DNA from: Linnemannia elongata | Lineage: Eukaryota; Mortierellomycota; Mortierellomycetes; Mortierellales; Mortierellaceae | Length of the DNA: 64,000 nucleotides | Assembly: GCA_036320915.1 (NCBI GenBank) | Contig: JAXBDG010000015.1 | Coordinates: forward strand, 868,001-932,000 | Direction: 5' to 3' | Shown here: positions 22,873 to 34,140 of the stretch, piece by piece | Numbering within the stretch: the first letter of the stretch is position 1 | How the letters are laid out: each line of letters starts with the position of its first letter | Position numbers and translations under genes: made by a program | The notes under the pieces: model-generated | The model's database searches: none | What the model was told of the DNA's origin: nothing | The model's input: the letters and a program-made list of their open reading frames with translations, nothing else

Positions 22873-24847
22873 AAGCAAAAACAAAAAGATGAGAGCTCCG
22901 GAACGGCGCCGGGCGGGAGAAGAGAGAGGAAACACAAAGTTCATGCACGCACATCCATCCCTCCTCTCCCTCTTCCAGCACCCCTCTTCCGTTCATGATG
23001 GGTCAAGAAGGAACGGAGGGTTAAAACACACCGCAACCTTTCTCGATCATCTCTCCCTCTTGTCCCTTCAGTTCCGCTCTCACTCTCTCGTGAGTTGTCG
23101 GTCCTGCTCTTGCCCCCTGTCCCTGCTTCTCCCCCAATCGTCCTCCAGTTTACCCCTCATGTCCCTTATTGTGGCCAAACCAAAGGCCACCTGGGTCGTA
23201 CAAAATAAAATAATTCCACCTCCTGCACTGGAGCCGTTAGGAAGCGATATGATGTACCTGTTTTTAATTCATGCAATGCATGTCCTTTTTGTTCATGGGC
23301 GTATGTATGCCCTCCGACACCCCCCACCCCACTCCCTTACTTGCTCTGTCATGTTCCAAAATGGCAGCAGCCTGCTTTGCTTACTTGGCACTTCATATGT
23401 CTATTTGATATGCAACACTGCAGTTCTGCCTTGTATGTGTGTTTTTTGACATATGCAAAGAAACAACGCCTCACTCAGCATTTTGTTTCTGCGGTCTTTG
23501 ATTTTGCTTTGCGTTTTTACTTCAGTTTGAATACACTTGTAAGTTGTAACAAAGTCGAAGCACATGTAAAGGTGGTCCAACCCCCTCCCCCTATCCTCCC
23601 TCGTTTTCTGTATGAATAAGGTTAAGCGTAATAGTTACTTCGTACCTTTTTGCTTTGTTTTGCGTGTTTGTGGGAGATGGACAATGAATTTACCTCAGCA
23701 TGACTTTGTTGACAGAAAACAAAATTCAAATGCCCCTATCCTGCATGGTGTTGATACAGGGTCGCCGTTTTGGCAATAAAAGCAATAAAAGTAACAAACG
23801 GCAACTGTAGGAAGGCAGTAAACAAGCGTATTATCCCATCGAGACGCTTCCCCGATTTTTTCTATTTATCGTCCTTCCTTTCCAACCTTTCCTGTCACCT
23901 TTTCTTTTCTTTCTTTCTTTTCTTTTCTTTTCTTGTCTTTTCCATGGAAAGGCATCCAACTGGCCAACAGTCAAAAAAAAAATTGAGCCAACCAATGAGG
24001 AAAGGTGCTAGAGCCTCTGAGCATGGTGCGTGTTATGTACATGTATTTGTATGTTGTCTTGGACTTTCGGGAGGCGGAGGTGACGGAAGCCTATCCGCTT
24101 GGCCTGGTCACCTACGTGACCTAAACTCTAACTCCGTCTCACGTACTTTGTTTTGTTGTCCTTGCGTTCTAGGGTCCATGGGAAAATAACAAACGAAGGC
24201 ATTGGGTTCCAGTGAAATGTCTTCTGCATTTAGTTCGGGAAAAAGGGGTTTGGGTGTCATTTGGCAACAAAGTAACAAAAAAATAACAGAGGGTCTTAGC
24301 CACGATCGAGGAGACGATTGTGCACTCGATGAGAAAAGACAACTGGCAACAAATGTCCAACAAAAACGCAGGCAAGACGTGCAATAAGAAAAGGAGCGGA
24401 CGTGATGTCAGTAGAAACTTGACTTGACAAGGATTTAAATCAGTTTTCTCTAGCTACGTTCTTTCTAAGTAAGCGATTTGGGAGCCCAAGAAGGTGATGA
24501 TGGAAACGCTATGGCCTTGAAGCCAAGTCCGATGACAAAAAGGAAAGAGAGAGGAAGAAGCCAAAAGAAAACCAAGTCTTGTCCTGTAAATGCGGACAAT
24601 GTTTTATTATGCAGAGAAAGAAAACTCAACAAACAAGAAAGAAAAAGGAAAAAAACTGGGGTCAGGGCTCTATCAAATGGTCATTGAGAAATGGAAAAAG
24701 AGAATAGGAAAGACAAAAGGTGGAGAAGAAGCAAAAGAAATAAAAACAAATGAATTAAAGCTGATAAAAATACATTGGAAGAAGTACGAAAAGGCTACTG
24801 CCCTCTCCGTTCCCTTGGCGAGGGGCTACATCAAGCGGCCTACCCTT

Positions 24848-25044
24848 CTAGTCGTCTCTGCTGACGCGTCGACTAGACTTCTTCTGCGACTGGAACTGTT
24901 TGTTGACCTTGCGGCGGTTGTTTCCTGCCTTTTTACTGCACAAGAGGTACATGAAATGTTAGTGGCATACAGGAAAAACGGGTTTGGCACAGAAACAAAA
25001 CAATAGCCCTATGGACATACACACGACCTAAAGGTTCTACTCTT

Positions 25045-25081
<37 letters not shown>

Positions 25082-26255
25082 CCACTTTCCCACAGTTTTC
25101 AAGAGGGGTATCAAGGGGCCAGTAGAATTAACTACATTTACTCTCACGTCCTCCAGGACCAGACAAAGAAACAGAGAAACACAAGAAGTACTTACATTCT
25201 CTCGAGTCTTTCCAAGGTCTCGGCGTCGGGCAATTTGGGGAGCTCGGCCATCTTGAGCAGGATTTCGTGCAATTTATCCATGCAATCATCCAAATTGGCC
25301 ATCTGTGTCCGTTTCCGGTCGGACGTCAAGACGTACTCTCCGTTCTTATTAACCCTGTTGGATTCCTAGAAAGCAATTTCAACATGAAAAGTGAATATCT
25401 CAAATTAGATAATTGATGGGCTCCGTTACCACGCGCCCTCCTCCTCGCTCACCCCTAAGGGTTTTTTGTTGTTGTTGGAGAAGTTGCATGGGTTGCATAT
25501 TCCTGCCTTGCATTGCATCTTGCGGAACAGTGCGTCTCGACGATGTACTCTTACCTCTGACTTTAACCGGTCGCGAACATACTCTGGCAACCAAAGCGCA
25601 TCATCCACAATGAATCGCATATCCACCTTGGTATTCACTATATCAGATAGTAGATAGTACACCAGAAAGATCAAACGATTAGTATTCCTCAAACAAATCC
25701 AACCTTGATCCAGAGCTAAAAATTACCCCAATGACTCCCTGAGTGTCCAAAATGAAACTAGATCGAACCTTTGTTGACGTTCTGTCCACCGGGACCACTG
25801 GCGCGGACGAAGTTGAGGGTCAATAGTCCCTTGGGGATCGACTCCTTTGTGAACCCCTTGGCCCAGTTTTCGACCTTTTCTCGGTCCTTCAAGGTCATGC
25901 CATTATCGTCCCGGAACTCTTCATCCAATCCTGAATCGCTGTCGCTTTCCTCTGCTGCTGCAGCACTTTCCTTCCTGGATGCAAATCCCCTCAGTTGAAA
26001 CTGCGATGAAGACTCAATGACGCCTGGACAGTAAGTGAGCTGGCCCGAGAGACCGACGTTTCTAAAGTTCGGTGTCCTGCACACAACCTGGAGTTGGCGG
26101 CTTTGAACTTGACCAATTGTGGTGGTATTCGACAACTTGCTAGACCATGTTGCCTTTGAAGCTCCCGTCCTGATGGTGGCGCTCTGTCGAGTGAGTGCGC
26201 GCAAGAAAGGTGATGCCATTTGGTCAAATGGTTTGGTCAAAGGTGATGATGCCAT
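24848..26255 (-). CDS. ICT1: Mitochondrial ICT1-type peptidyl-tRNA hydrolase (RF-1 domain, 275 aa)
   Basis: Four exons: 26255-25769, 25637-25555, 25365-25196 and 24935-24848. The first ~90 residues are rich in Arg, Ser and Thr and poor in acids (ALTRQSATIRTGASKATWSS), as in a mitochondrial presequence. The RF-1 catalytic loop reads RASGPGGQNVNK, with GGQ at 156-158, followed by NTKVDMRF and DALWLP, and the C-terminus is a basic tail (NNRRKVNKQFQSQKKSSRR) as in ribosome-rescue factors. The GGQ loop hydrolyses peptidyl-tRNA on stalled mitoribosomes; ICT1 is also a structural mitoribosomal protein (mL62) in many eukaryotes. The Met at residue 13 is an alternative start giving a more typical presequence. 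Intron 3 carries a T36 run (25046-25081) that reads as poly-A on the coding strand. The upstream neighbour SNU66 ends 113 nt away on the same strand. Confidence 0.9.
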
Positions 26256-26368
26256 TGATTCCTGATCTCGGAAAACACTTACTACTGCCCGTCGTGACTG
26301 CCGAAAATAATATGGTTTCGAACTTTGCCCAACGGTCGGTTTTCAAAAACGAATATTTATTACTTGAA

Positions 26369-29332
26369 TCAGTTGCGGGTTTTCTTGGGGGCAGTTTCCT
26401 CGGGGTTGGATCCAGTTGCGGCCTCAGCCTTGCGCTTCAGACCGAACGCAACCTTCTCGCGGTTAGGGGCATGTACACCAGAGATCGACATTGTTGCCTG
26501 CGCATTTTGACTTGGGGCTGAAAATGAAGAGGGTTGGCTCTTGGCTGGGGTTGCTGACGCCGTTCCTGATCCTGATCCCGAAGCAAGAGTCGAGATAGTA
26601 CCACCGACGGTAGATGAAGCCAGGCTTGCAGGCACAGCGCTGGATTGGTTCAAAAATAAAAGGCAAAGAGGATATTAGATCGGTATTAAAGTCTGCAACC
26701 ATATAGACAAGTTCAATGAAGGATCAACAAATAGATACATACTTGCGGTTTCCGACGGCGAGAACAATATGGGCGGATCCAGCAGCCTTCTGCCGCTCCT
26801 GGAAGGCCGAGGCCATGCCGAGAGGAGTATCCGTGCTGCTCATGCTCATTAATCGCTTCTCATCCTCCAATTTCTTCATACGCTTCTCAGTCTTCATCTT
26901 GCCCGATGTCTTTCCGTGGAAGGCGTGACTGAGCTGACGGAAGGCCTCCTTGGTGTTCAAACGGTTGCCGCTGTCGTCAATATACTCCAGCTTGATATCA
27001 GGTTGATAGTTCTTCATACGGGCCTCGCGCTCGTCCAGTAATTGCTGCTCTCTCCGCTGGTTCTCGTACTCGCGATCCCTATCACGATCACGAATAGAGT
27101 AGTTCTTGTCCCTGACCTTCTCCTTGTCGCGTGCCTTTGCCTGAGCCATCTCCTTGGCCAACCTGGCTTCCCGAAGTCGAGCATCTGCCAGCCACTTGGC
27201 ACGTTCTGATTGAATCTTGGATCTCTCTGCTTGCTCTGCGTTGCCCATTTCAAAGGCACCCTTCTGCTTCAGCAATGCGAGTGTCGATCCCAGTCCTCTG
27301 CTGACTAGAGGCTCTTCGGCGAGTACTGCCTCCTATCGAAAATAAGTTCAAATGTAAATTATAAACTGTGTTAGTATCATGAACCCTGCACAAAAAAAAT
27401 GCTGGCAAATCGGCCGAAGACACCACAGTGCAAGCAAAATGAATTACACATACAGGTTCAGCTTGTGCGCTCTCATTGCTCTCCTTCATGGCAATGTCCT
27501 CAGCTTCCTCTGATTCTGCTCTCGTCCTTGATCTAAAGTTGCCTTCTTCTTCTTCTTCTTCCTCTTTGGTATCCTCCATCACTGTGTCTTCCTGCGCCTT
27601 TTCCGTAACCGTGGGAGACGAAGTAGACACGGGCTCTGGACTGTCTTCCCTGGTGGCTTGTGTTGGGCGGGCTGGAGTAGCGTGGACTGCTGACGACGAC
27701 GCGAGATTAGAGACGAACTCTGACACATCCGAAATTACAAGGCCTCCCCTCTCGCTAAGATCTTCTTCCACTTCCATGGCCTTGCTTTCCGCGACTAGGT
27801 TATTAGAGAAAATAAAAAGATATGTTTGATTAGGAACCTGTCCAATGATTCGAATATCTAGCTGTGCTCAAACAAATGTTCGAGAGAAAACGACGTGGGT
27901 GCTTACGGTTTTTGGCAATCTGTTCAGGGGTTAGCTTCTTGATGGTCTTTTTCGTGGCGAGACGACGCGCCTTGGCCAATGACGCCTGCAAATCCTCGTC
28001 ATCGACAAAGTTCAATTCGGAGATATCCACTGGCTCTGGTCTCTCGACCTCCATGGCATCGCCTTCCTGATCGCCTTCCTCGTCCCAGTTATCGGCTTTC
28101 CTTGATCTCGACTTTTTCTTTTTCTAATATGTATAAAACAATCGGCAGAAGGAGTGTTAATGACCACGCAATATACACTTTGTCGATCTATAAGTATACC
28201 TAATGTATGTTGACATGTACCTTTGATTTCTTGAATGTGATCTCGGCTTCATCTTTGGTATAGTAATCCTGGGCTTGTTGTGTTTCTATTCATAATGTAA
28301 CAAATGTAAACAAAGGAAACATTAATCGTTGACCTTGGATCAAATTCCATAGCACTGACAACACTGAATGACCAAAACGACGATACTTACTGTTGTAGGT
28401 TAGGGCGATGGCAGACTCCTTGAGCTTTTGGTTCATGATCTCCTTGGCAGTCAATCCTCCGTTGTCTGAGCTGGATCCTGCCAGACCTCCTGCTCCGCCA
28501 CGGTTGACTTTCCTGGCCTTGCCAATGACAAATCCGTCGTTGCCCTGCTCGGTTCCCAAAACCTCATCGTACTGAGAGAGAAGGTTCTTTTTCTTTCCGG
28601 ACGTGAACTCATCGTCGTCATAGGCCGAGTAGACAGGTCGGTTCTTCTTCTTCTTGTTCTCCAAGTTCTTCTCCAACCTTTGCTGTTCGGTCATCTGGAT
28701 GTTGATCAGCTCGTCTCCCTCCTCCTCGTTCTCCAGAATGGTGCTGTCCTTAAGTGTCAAGATCCGCTCCTCTCCCTCTGCAAAGTCGCTCATATCGTGC
28801 CCAACCCGAAGACCAGCGAGTTGATCTTCGTCATATTCGGCCTGGTAGGCATCGTCAAGTTCTTGAAGTTCTTTCTCCCGTTTGGCTGCAGCGGCAGCTT
28901 GACGCTCCTTCTCCTTCTTACGCGACTTCATAGTCCATTTGTAGAGATCGCCATCGTCGTCGTCGTCACTGGCCTCGCCCAGTCCCTTTCCTGACATCGT
29001 CTTGTTGAGTTCGAGTTTGTTCTTGGACTTTGCGATCCTGCTCTTGACTTTATCCTCGTGTGCCTTCTTGGCCGCGTCCTCGCGATGTCGCTTCATGTTA
29101 TCCTCTGCTATCTGGGCAGAGCTCGTCTCTGGACCGACATTCAGAGGCTTGAGACCGAGACTCAAACGAATCCGGCTAATAAAGAAAGTACGTAGGATTA
29201 AAACCGTGAGAATTGTAAGGGTTAGTGCTTGTTGCATCCCAGGACAGTGTTGATCAAAATTAGTTCCTTGCATTCGAAACAATTACAGCGTGCGTACTTT
29301 GTCTCCTCGATGGAAGCCGATATTTCCGACAT
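26369..29332 (-). CDS. SNU66: U4/U6.U5 tri-snRNP protein SNU66/SART1 (767 aa)
   Basis: Seven exons: 29332-29298, 29175-28391, 28285-28221, 28123-27907, 27794-27454, 27332-26743 and 26639-26369, all in frame. The N-terminus is the family signature SIEETNRIRLSLGLKPL. It is followed by a long charged helical region rich in Lys, Glu and Asp (DDDDDGDLYKWTMKSRKKEK), Ser/Thr/Glu linkers, a segment around DDSGNRLNTKEAFRQLSHAF that precedes the end of the conserved core, and the C-terminal block DTPLGMASAFQERQKAAGSA followed by HIVLAVGNR. Length is close to human SART1 (about 800). The protein bridges U5 and U4/U6 in the tri-snRNP in the nucleus and is needed for spliceosome assembly, which suits a genome with this many introns. 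The final exon is basic and Ser-rich and may carry a nuclear signal (GLKRKAEAA). The gene is divergent from the acyltransferase at 30512. Confidence 0.95.
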
Positions 29333-30386
29333 GGCTCCTGTGCGTATCGATGTGTCGTGTTTGGTTTGATGTCTTGCGTATTTGGTTGTGACAGTCCTTG
29401 TCCTGTCTGACCGGGAACTTTGTGAGTTGTTGATGGGTGAGTGTTAATGCTGAAGAGAATCGCAGTGTGTATGATGTGTGAGGGTGGCAAAGTCTCCAAG
29501 GCAGGCGCGGTTAAGTTGGCAGTCCTGCTCATTCGGTGGCTTTGCACGAAAGAAATGAAAAAAAAAAAAAATGCCCAGCCAGCCTGACTTCACTTTTGAG
29601 AGCTGTTGGGTTCCCCCACTCTGATGCCCTCGATCGAAATAAAAAAGAAAAGTGCTCAGCTTACCTCGCAGGCATGTGAGAGTGAGAGTAAGATAGAGTG
29701 AGAACGATTTGGTGGGAGAGTTGTTGAAAAAGGAAAGCGTATTACAATTAACATCGAATAAGCATTGGTGCCAGGCAGCAATTGCTATGGTTGTGAAAGA
29801 AAGAATGAAAGAATAAGAGTGAGCAGCAGTTTCATGTCTCCTTGAACCCCTTCACTTCTCGTTGTGCAAAAGAAAATAAAAGGAATTAGCCGTTGGACCC
29901 TTTTGATACTTTTGATCAAATGAAAAATGAAATAAAAAAAAACTTGTCGGAAAGTTTCTTTTTTGTTTGTTTCCTTCTCTATTTTCTTCTCTTTTTTCGT
30001 TCCCCTTCTTTTCCATCTCACCCCTCATTCACTTTCTTCATCGCCCACTCTTTCACTCGTTTCATCCTTTACTCTCACTATTCCCTTCACTGTCATTCCT
30101 CGTCCTTCCTGACCCTCTGGTAAAAAGGCCTAAGCTGTAGACTCCTTCTTACTCATAACCATCATGTCCTTTATCAATGCTGAGCGTTGCTGGCCAGCCC
30201 TTTGATCGAATTGCTTATGCTTCTGTTTGTTTTGTCCCTGGAACGAAGGAAGGACAAAAAACCTATTTTGGGATTGCCCACCCTGCTTATCGCATTCGCA
30301 TTGGCACACACATATACCCAACACATTGCCGTCATGCTTTAAAAAAATGACATTCTCGTCTATGCTTCTAACGCTCGATCCTCTCA

Positions 30387-30460
<74 letters not shown>

Positions 30461-30511
30461 AACCCGTTATTCCTCTCTCGCCGTTCCTCCTTCTAAACAC
30501 ATATCCAGATC
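29333..30511. promoter_or_regulatory. Divergent promoter between SNU66 and acyltransferase genes
   Basis: About 1.2 kb between the two start codons. It contains CT-rich leader sequence before the plus-strand gene and a pure (CT)34 microsatellite. GA/CT tracts in such positions often exclude nucleosomes; whether that applies here is inference. Confidence 0.45.
30391..30458 (+). repeat. (CT)34 microsatellite
   Basis: Uninterrupted CT dinucleotides, 54 nt before the acyltransferase start codon, so probably in its 5' UTR or core promoter. Confidence 0.9.
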
Positions 30512-31742
30512 ATGTCTTCGGGTACGTTTAATACACACATAACGGGCATGGCGATAACAAGCAAAGCACTCACCAATGAAACCAACGAACTAACACTCAG
30601 TTAACCTTGACCTCTTCATCAATTAGAGTCAACAATCCCATGGTGCATCATCACCACCCCTGTCTTCATCCTGGCCTTGCCTCGACTCTTGGCGGTACTC
30701 CCTCAAAAGATCCAATTTGTGACCAAGTGTTGTATCGTCCTCATCGCAACCTTTATCATGTCGATCGTTGGATGCTTCGTCGCCATCGTCTTTGCGCTTC
30801 TCAGAAGGAGACATGAGATCAACTTTGTGGTCGCTCGGATCTTTTCCTTCATCGCTTCGTATCCCTGTGGTGTGACCTTTAAGGTTGTTGGAGAGGAGCA
30901 TCTGGAAAAGTACCCCGCCATCGTTGTCTGCAACCACCAGAGCTCGATGGATATGATGATTCTCGGACGAGTCTTCCCAAAGCACTGCGTTGTCATGGCC
31001 AAGAAAGAGCTTCAGTACTTTCCCTTCCTCGGTATCTTTAGTAAGTCTCCATTATTATCTTAGTGAATGTTATCGACTTGCTTTTTTATTTGTGGATTTG
31101 TGGGGGTGCAATTGTCCTATTGTACTGACCAGCGAAATCTCGTATTTCTACCTCGTGGTAATCTAGTGACCCTGAGCAATGCAATCTTTATTGACCGCAA
31201 GAACCACAAGAAAGCCATTGAATCAACCACCCAGGCCGTTACCGACATGAAGAAGCACAACGTAATGTCCGCTATCATAACTCCCTGCATAGTCTTTGTC
31301 AATTTCAGGCATTGTAGCTAACTCAAACATCTCCTTGTTCAAATAGTCCGGCATCTGGATCTTCCCTGAGGGAACTCGCTCTCGTCTGGAAACGGCTGAT
31401 CTTTTGCCATTCAAGAAGGGTGCTTTCCATTTGGCGATCCAATCCCAGCAGCCCGTCATGCCCATCGTTGCCGCAGGATACTCAAACATCTACGACTCTG
31501 CCAACCGTTCGTTCCCTGGAGGAGAGCTGGAGATCAGAGTTCTGGAACCTATCTCTACCATTGGAATGACTGCTGACGACGTCAACGAATTGATGGAACG
31601 GACGCGCGCTGTCATGCTCAAGAACTTGAAGGAGATGGACCACTCTGTCAAGTCTTCTTCAGATTCCAATGGATCCTCGACTGCTGTTGCAGAAGGCAAA
31701 ACTGACGAAGGATTGACGCAGAGACGGCCAGTCAAGGAGTAA
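30512..31742 (+). CDS. SLC1: 1-acyl-sn-glycerol-3-phosphate acyltransferase (304 aa)
   Basis: Four exons: 30512-30521, 30627-31040, 31167-31261 and 31347-31742. The first coding exon is only 10 nt (ATG TCT TCG G). Two hydrophobic N-terminal segments (about 10-30 and 35-60) anchor the protein in the ER membrane. The PlsC motifs are intact: NHQSSMD at 106-112, with the catalytic His and Asp of NHX4D, and FPEGTRS at 179-185, which binds the phosphate of the acceptor. MPIVAAGYSN follows as the later conserved block. The enzyme acylates lysophosphatidic acid to phosphatidic acid, the branch point for phospholipids and triacylglycerol. Length matches yeast Slc1 (about 303). The tail is Ser-rich and polar. 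AATAAA occurs at 31834. Confidence 0.95.
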
Positions 31743-32102
31743 TCTGCATTATCCTATCCTCATCTGTTTATTTTGTTTGTGTTGTTTTGTTTCTTTTTGT
31801 CATTTTGCTCCGCCTGTCCTGTCAGATACCCTAAATAAAATCTGCCCTTCCTTTTTGCCGTCCTTTCATGTTTCCCCTGAGATGTTTCACAAATGTCCAA
31901 TTCCATTCTTCCGTGTCTAAACGACCTGCAATTACTCTCTTCTCCTCTCTTCCACGCGTTGAATGGTTCCGGAGGCACTGATGATTCTCTGTTTATTGTG
32001 TAAAAATGCTGAAAAATAACGGGGTGTTGTTGTATGACGGATTGGTTGATTGGGTAGGTGAGGATGTCCTGCAAGGTCGATTATCCTCTGCCTGTGTTGA
32101 CT
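31743..32102. other. Convergent intergenic region
   Basis: 360 nt between the stops of the acyltransferase (plus) and uS17m (minus). AATAAA at 31834 serves the left gene. No gene seen. Confidence 0.5.
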
Positions 32103-32593
32103 TTACTTGGTGTGCTCCCAGACTTTAGAGGCAGCAACGATCTCTGCAACTGAAAAATGTTTCCTTGCGCTGACTGGCCTGCATGCCTCAATCCTGACAA
32201 CATCTCCGAGCTTGCACTTGGATGCCTCATCGTGAACAAGGTAGTTCTTGAACGATTTGTATGTCTATCAATATTCATTGGGGTTCAGTAGTGAACAGAA
32301 GTGTCAGTTCAACGCTTTTGGCTTGGTCAATTCCTTGAGCGATGCAAAATAGTATATCCAAAGTAGGTGCTCTATGACATGTGTCCACACCATGATCCTG
32401 TCTCTCATTGCTCCTGCTTCGTTGTCAATCACTAGAATAGCGCCTTGCTTTTCCGGCGCTTCAAAGTTGTTTTTGTTATCGTCGTGGTCTTTACCTTGCG
32501 GACGATAGGGTGGACCTTCTGGCTCATGACTCGGACCTTAACGGTCTTCTGCATGGCTGTTCCGACGACGACTCCCATAAAGTTCTGACGCAT
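32103..32593 (-). CDS. MRPS17: Mitochondrial small-subunit ribosomal protein uS17m (86 aa)
   Basis: Two exons, 32593-32495 and 32264-32103, join in phase 0. The protein begins MRQNFMGVVVGTAMQKTVKV, the first strand of the S17 OB-fold, and continues through KVHPIVRK, YLVHDEASKC, GDVVRIEACRPVSARKHFSV and AEIV. This matches S17 proteins of bacterial type rather than cytosolic uS17, so a mitoribosomal 30S-like role binding small-subunit rRNA is the natural reading. At 86 residues it equals the bacterial length and lacks the C-terminal extension of yeast Mrps17. No cleavable presequence is evident; the basic start may act as an internal targeting signal. The gene is too fragmented by its intron to appear as a long open frame. 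Confidence 0.92.
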
Positions 32594-33493
32594 GTTGTAT
32601 ATATGTGTAGTGTTATGTGTTAATGCGGGTTGTTGTTGAGGTTGATGTCGATGTCGATGTCGGCAGGTCCAGTCAGTGTTCTTGGGCGTTGTTTGATCAG
32701 GTACCGGAAATCCCTTCGGATCAGCTCATAGAAAGAAGTTGGGCTCGCTTTTCATCACGTGGTATGCTAAGCCACATGCTGGAAGCGATTGACAGTTCAT
32801 GCCTGCAAAGCCTAAACTTGGCTTCAGAGCCAGGGAACGGCTTGCTGCTACTAGATCGATGCAGACAGGTGTGCCATTGGCTATCTTGCGACAAAGAACG
32901 ATAATAGGCAGGCGAGCTCACCTAACACGCAAATAGCCCAACGAGCTACCGCTGATTAGGTTCTTGAGGAAGGATATAAAAAGGACAGAGGCTACGTTCT
33001 ACAGTGGCCAATTAATCAATTTTTTTTTCTCCTGTCCTTTTGGCCGTTAGTAACAAAGAACGAGGGTCAGACACAAATCGAGAGCGATAAGTGCCTGGAC
33101 TACCGGGTACTAACCCACCACTTCCCCTGCAAGAATGTAAGTAGATCTCCTTCAATCGTCTTCCTTTCTCCTGGGTCTTGTTCAATAGCACCCCACTTTC
33201 TAGGAAGGAATAGTTCTCTTTGGCCAGCAAGGTTTTGAGGCACTTTTCTCTTTGGCATTCACGACCTCTAGCCTCTAGGATTTCGCCGAATAGTGAATTG
33301 AAGGGACCGCGCTCATAGGGAAAAAAGTCATTGTCCTCAAGGAAATGTTCTCCTCGCGTTCTCAGGAAAAGCAGCAAAAGCCGTCGAGTCGAGTATAAAA
33401 GGCGTCCTCTTACTGTCTTCTTCTACTCTTCATCAAATAACCACACCCTCCCCAACCCAACCCAACTCAACCCAACTCAAAACCAGAAACAAG
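32594..33493. other. Intergenic region with a strong promoter at its right end
   Basis: Between uS17m (minus) and the Gln-rich gene (plus), divergent. A 121-codon minus frame at 33377-33012 has no domain or splice partners and overlaps the probable promoter. A TATA box is described separately. Confidence 0.45.
33394..33400 (+). promoter_or_regulatory. TATA box of the Gln-rich gene
   Basis: TATAAAA, 94 nt upstream of the ATG and followed at about 25-35 nt by a C/T-rich start region and a CCCAACCCAACTC-type leader, which suits a strong promoter. Confidence 0.65.
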
Positions 33494-33871
33494 ATGACTT
33501 CTTCCACCTCCTCTAACTGCCAGAACAGCCAGGCTTGCAACTCCAAGGTCCCCAAGTCCAGCCAGTCCCAGCAGTGCGGCCAGAACTGTAACATGTCCAC
33601 CATGTACGACCCCACCGCCTCTAAAGCCTCGGCCCAGTCTGCCTCTACCCAGTCCGCCCAGCCCGGTCAGCGCACCTCTGGTCAGCGTAGCGAACAGACC
33701 TCCCAGGCTTCATACCCTCAAGGTCGTACTGCCTCTGCTCAGACCCAGTCTGCCCAGCAGCAGCCCCAGGGTCGCCAGCAGCAGTCTCAACAGCAGCAGG
33801 GTCGTCAGCAGCAGAAGCAGCAGCCTGCCGGTCGCCAGTATCAGCAGGAGTCCGGCCAGTCCTCGTTCTAA
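33494..33871 (+). CDS. Small Gln/Ser-rich low-complexity protein (125 aa)
   Basis: One intronless frame. I do not recognise the family. The first ~35 residues hold all four Cys (9, 15, 28, 32) among Ser, Gln and Asn. The rest is Gln/Ser/Ala/Arg/Gly repeats such as GRQQQSQQQQGRQQQKQQ. There is no signal peptide and no membrane segment; most of it should be disordered and prion-like. Codon use is strongly biased to C-ending codons and CAG, unlike the mixed use of its neighbours. A TATA box lies upstream, a short CA-rich leader precedes the ATG, and AATAAA lies at 33983-33988. Together these indicate a highly expressed gene. It stands 269 nt upstream of Argonaute on the same strand, but nothing shows a functional link. 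Function is unknown; a metal- or thiol-active N-terminus is only a possibility. Confidence 0.75.
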   Translation: MTSSTSSNCQNSQACNSKVPKSSQSQQCGQNCNMSTMYDPTASKASAQSASTQSAQPGQRTSGQRSEQTSQASYPQGRTASAQTQSAQQQPQGRQQQSQQQQGRQQQKQQPAGRQYQQESGQSSF

Positions 33872-34140
33872 AGGAATGACTAGTGCTGGCCCCATTCTTT
33901 CGAACTACCTTAGCCTGTAGTATCTGTGCCAGTTGGTTCCTTTCTTATCAAGCTCGAGCACTTGTACATAGTTATTTCTCACAATAAAACACCCTTAAGA
34001 AAGACTTAAAGACTCCTTCCCACTACTGTTTTACTATTGACTCCCGCGCTCCTCTTTCCTTCCTGCTTCCCTCGTTATACTCTTTCAATTCCAGCCCATA
34101 CATCGCCTTCTCATTCATACTTCGAGGTTGTTCATCAGCC

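Larger units (their letters stand above)
20527..24847. other. Gene-poor interval of about 4.3 kb
   Basis: Low-complexity AT-, GA- and CA-rich sequence with an A42 run at 21044-21085, TATATAAAT near 21353 and an (ACAA)n tract at about 22845-22872. The longest frame (234 codons from 21359) encodes Phe/Leu/Ser-rich sequence typical of non-coding T-rich DNA, without domains. I find no consistent exon chain or tRNA. Confidence 0.4.

Noticed and set aside
22780..22890. CRISPR-like or structured repeat array
   Set aside because: Only tetranucleotide microsatellite sequence; no spacers or conserved repeat units, and the genome is fungal.
33012..33377. 121-codon minus-strand frame upstream of the Gln-rich gene
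   Set aside because: Overlaps the probable promoter, has no domain, and lacks coding bias.
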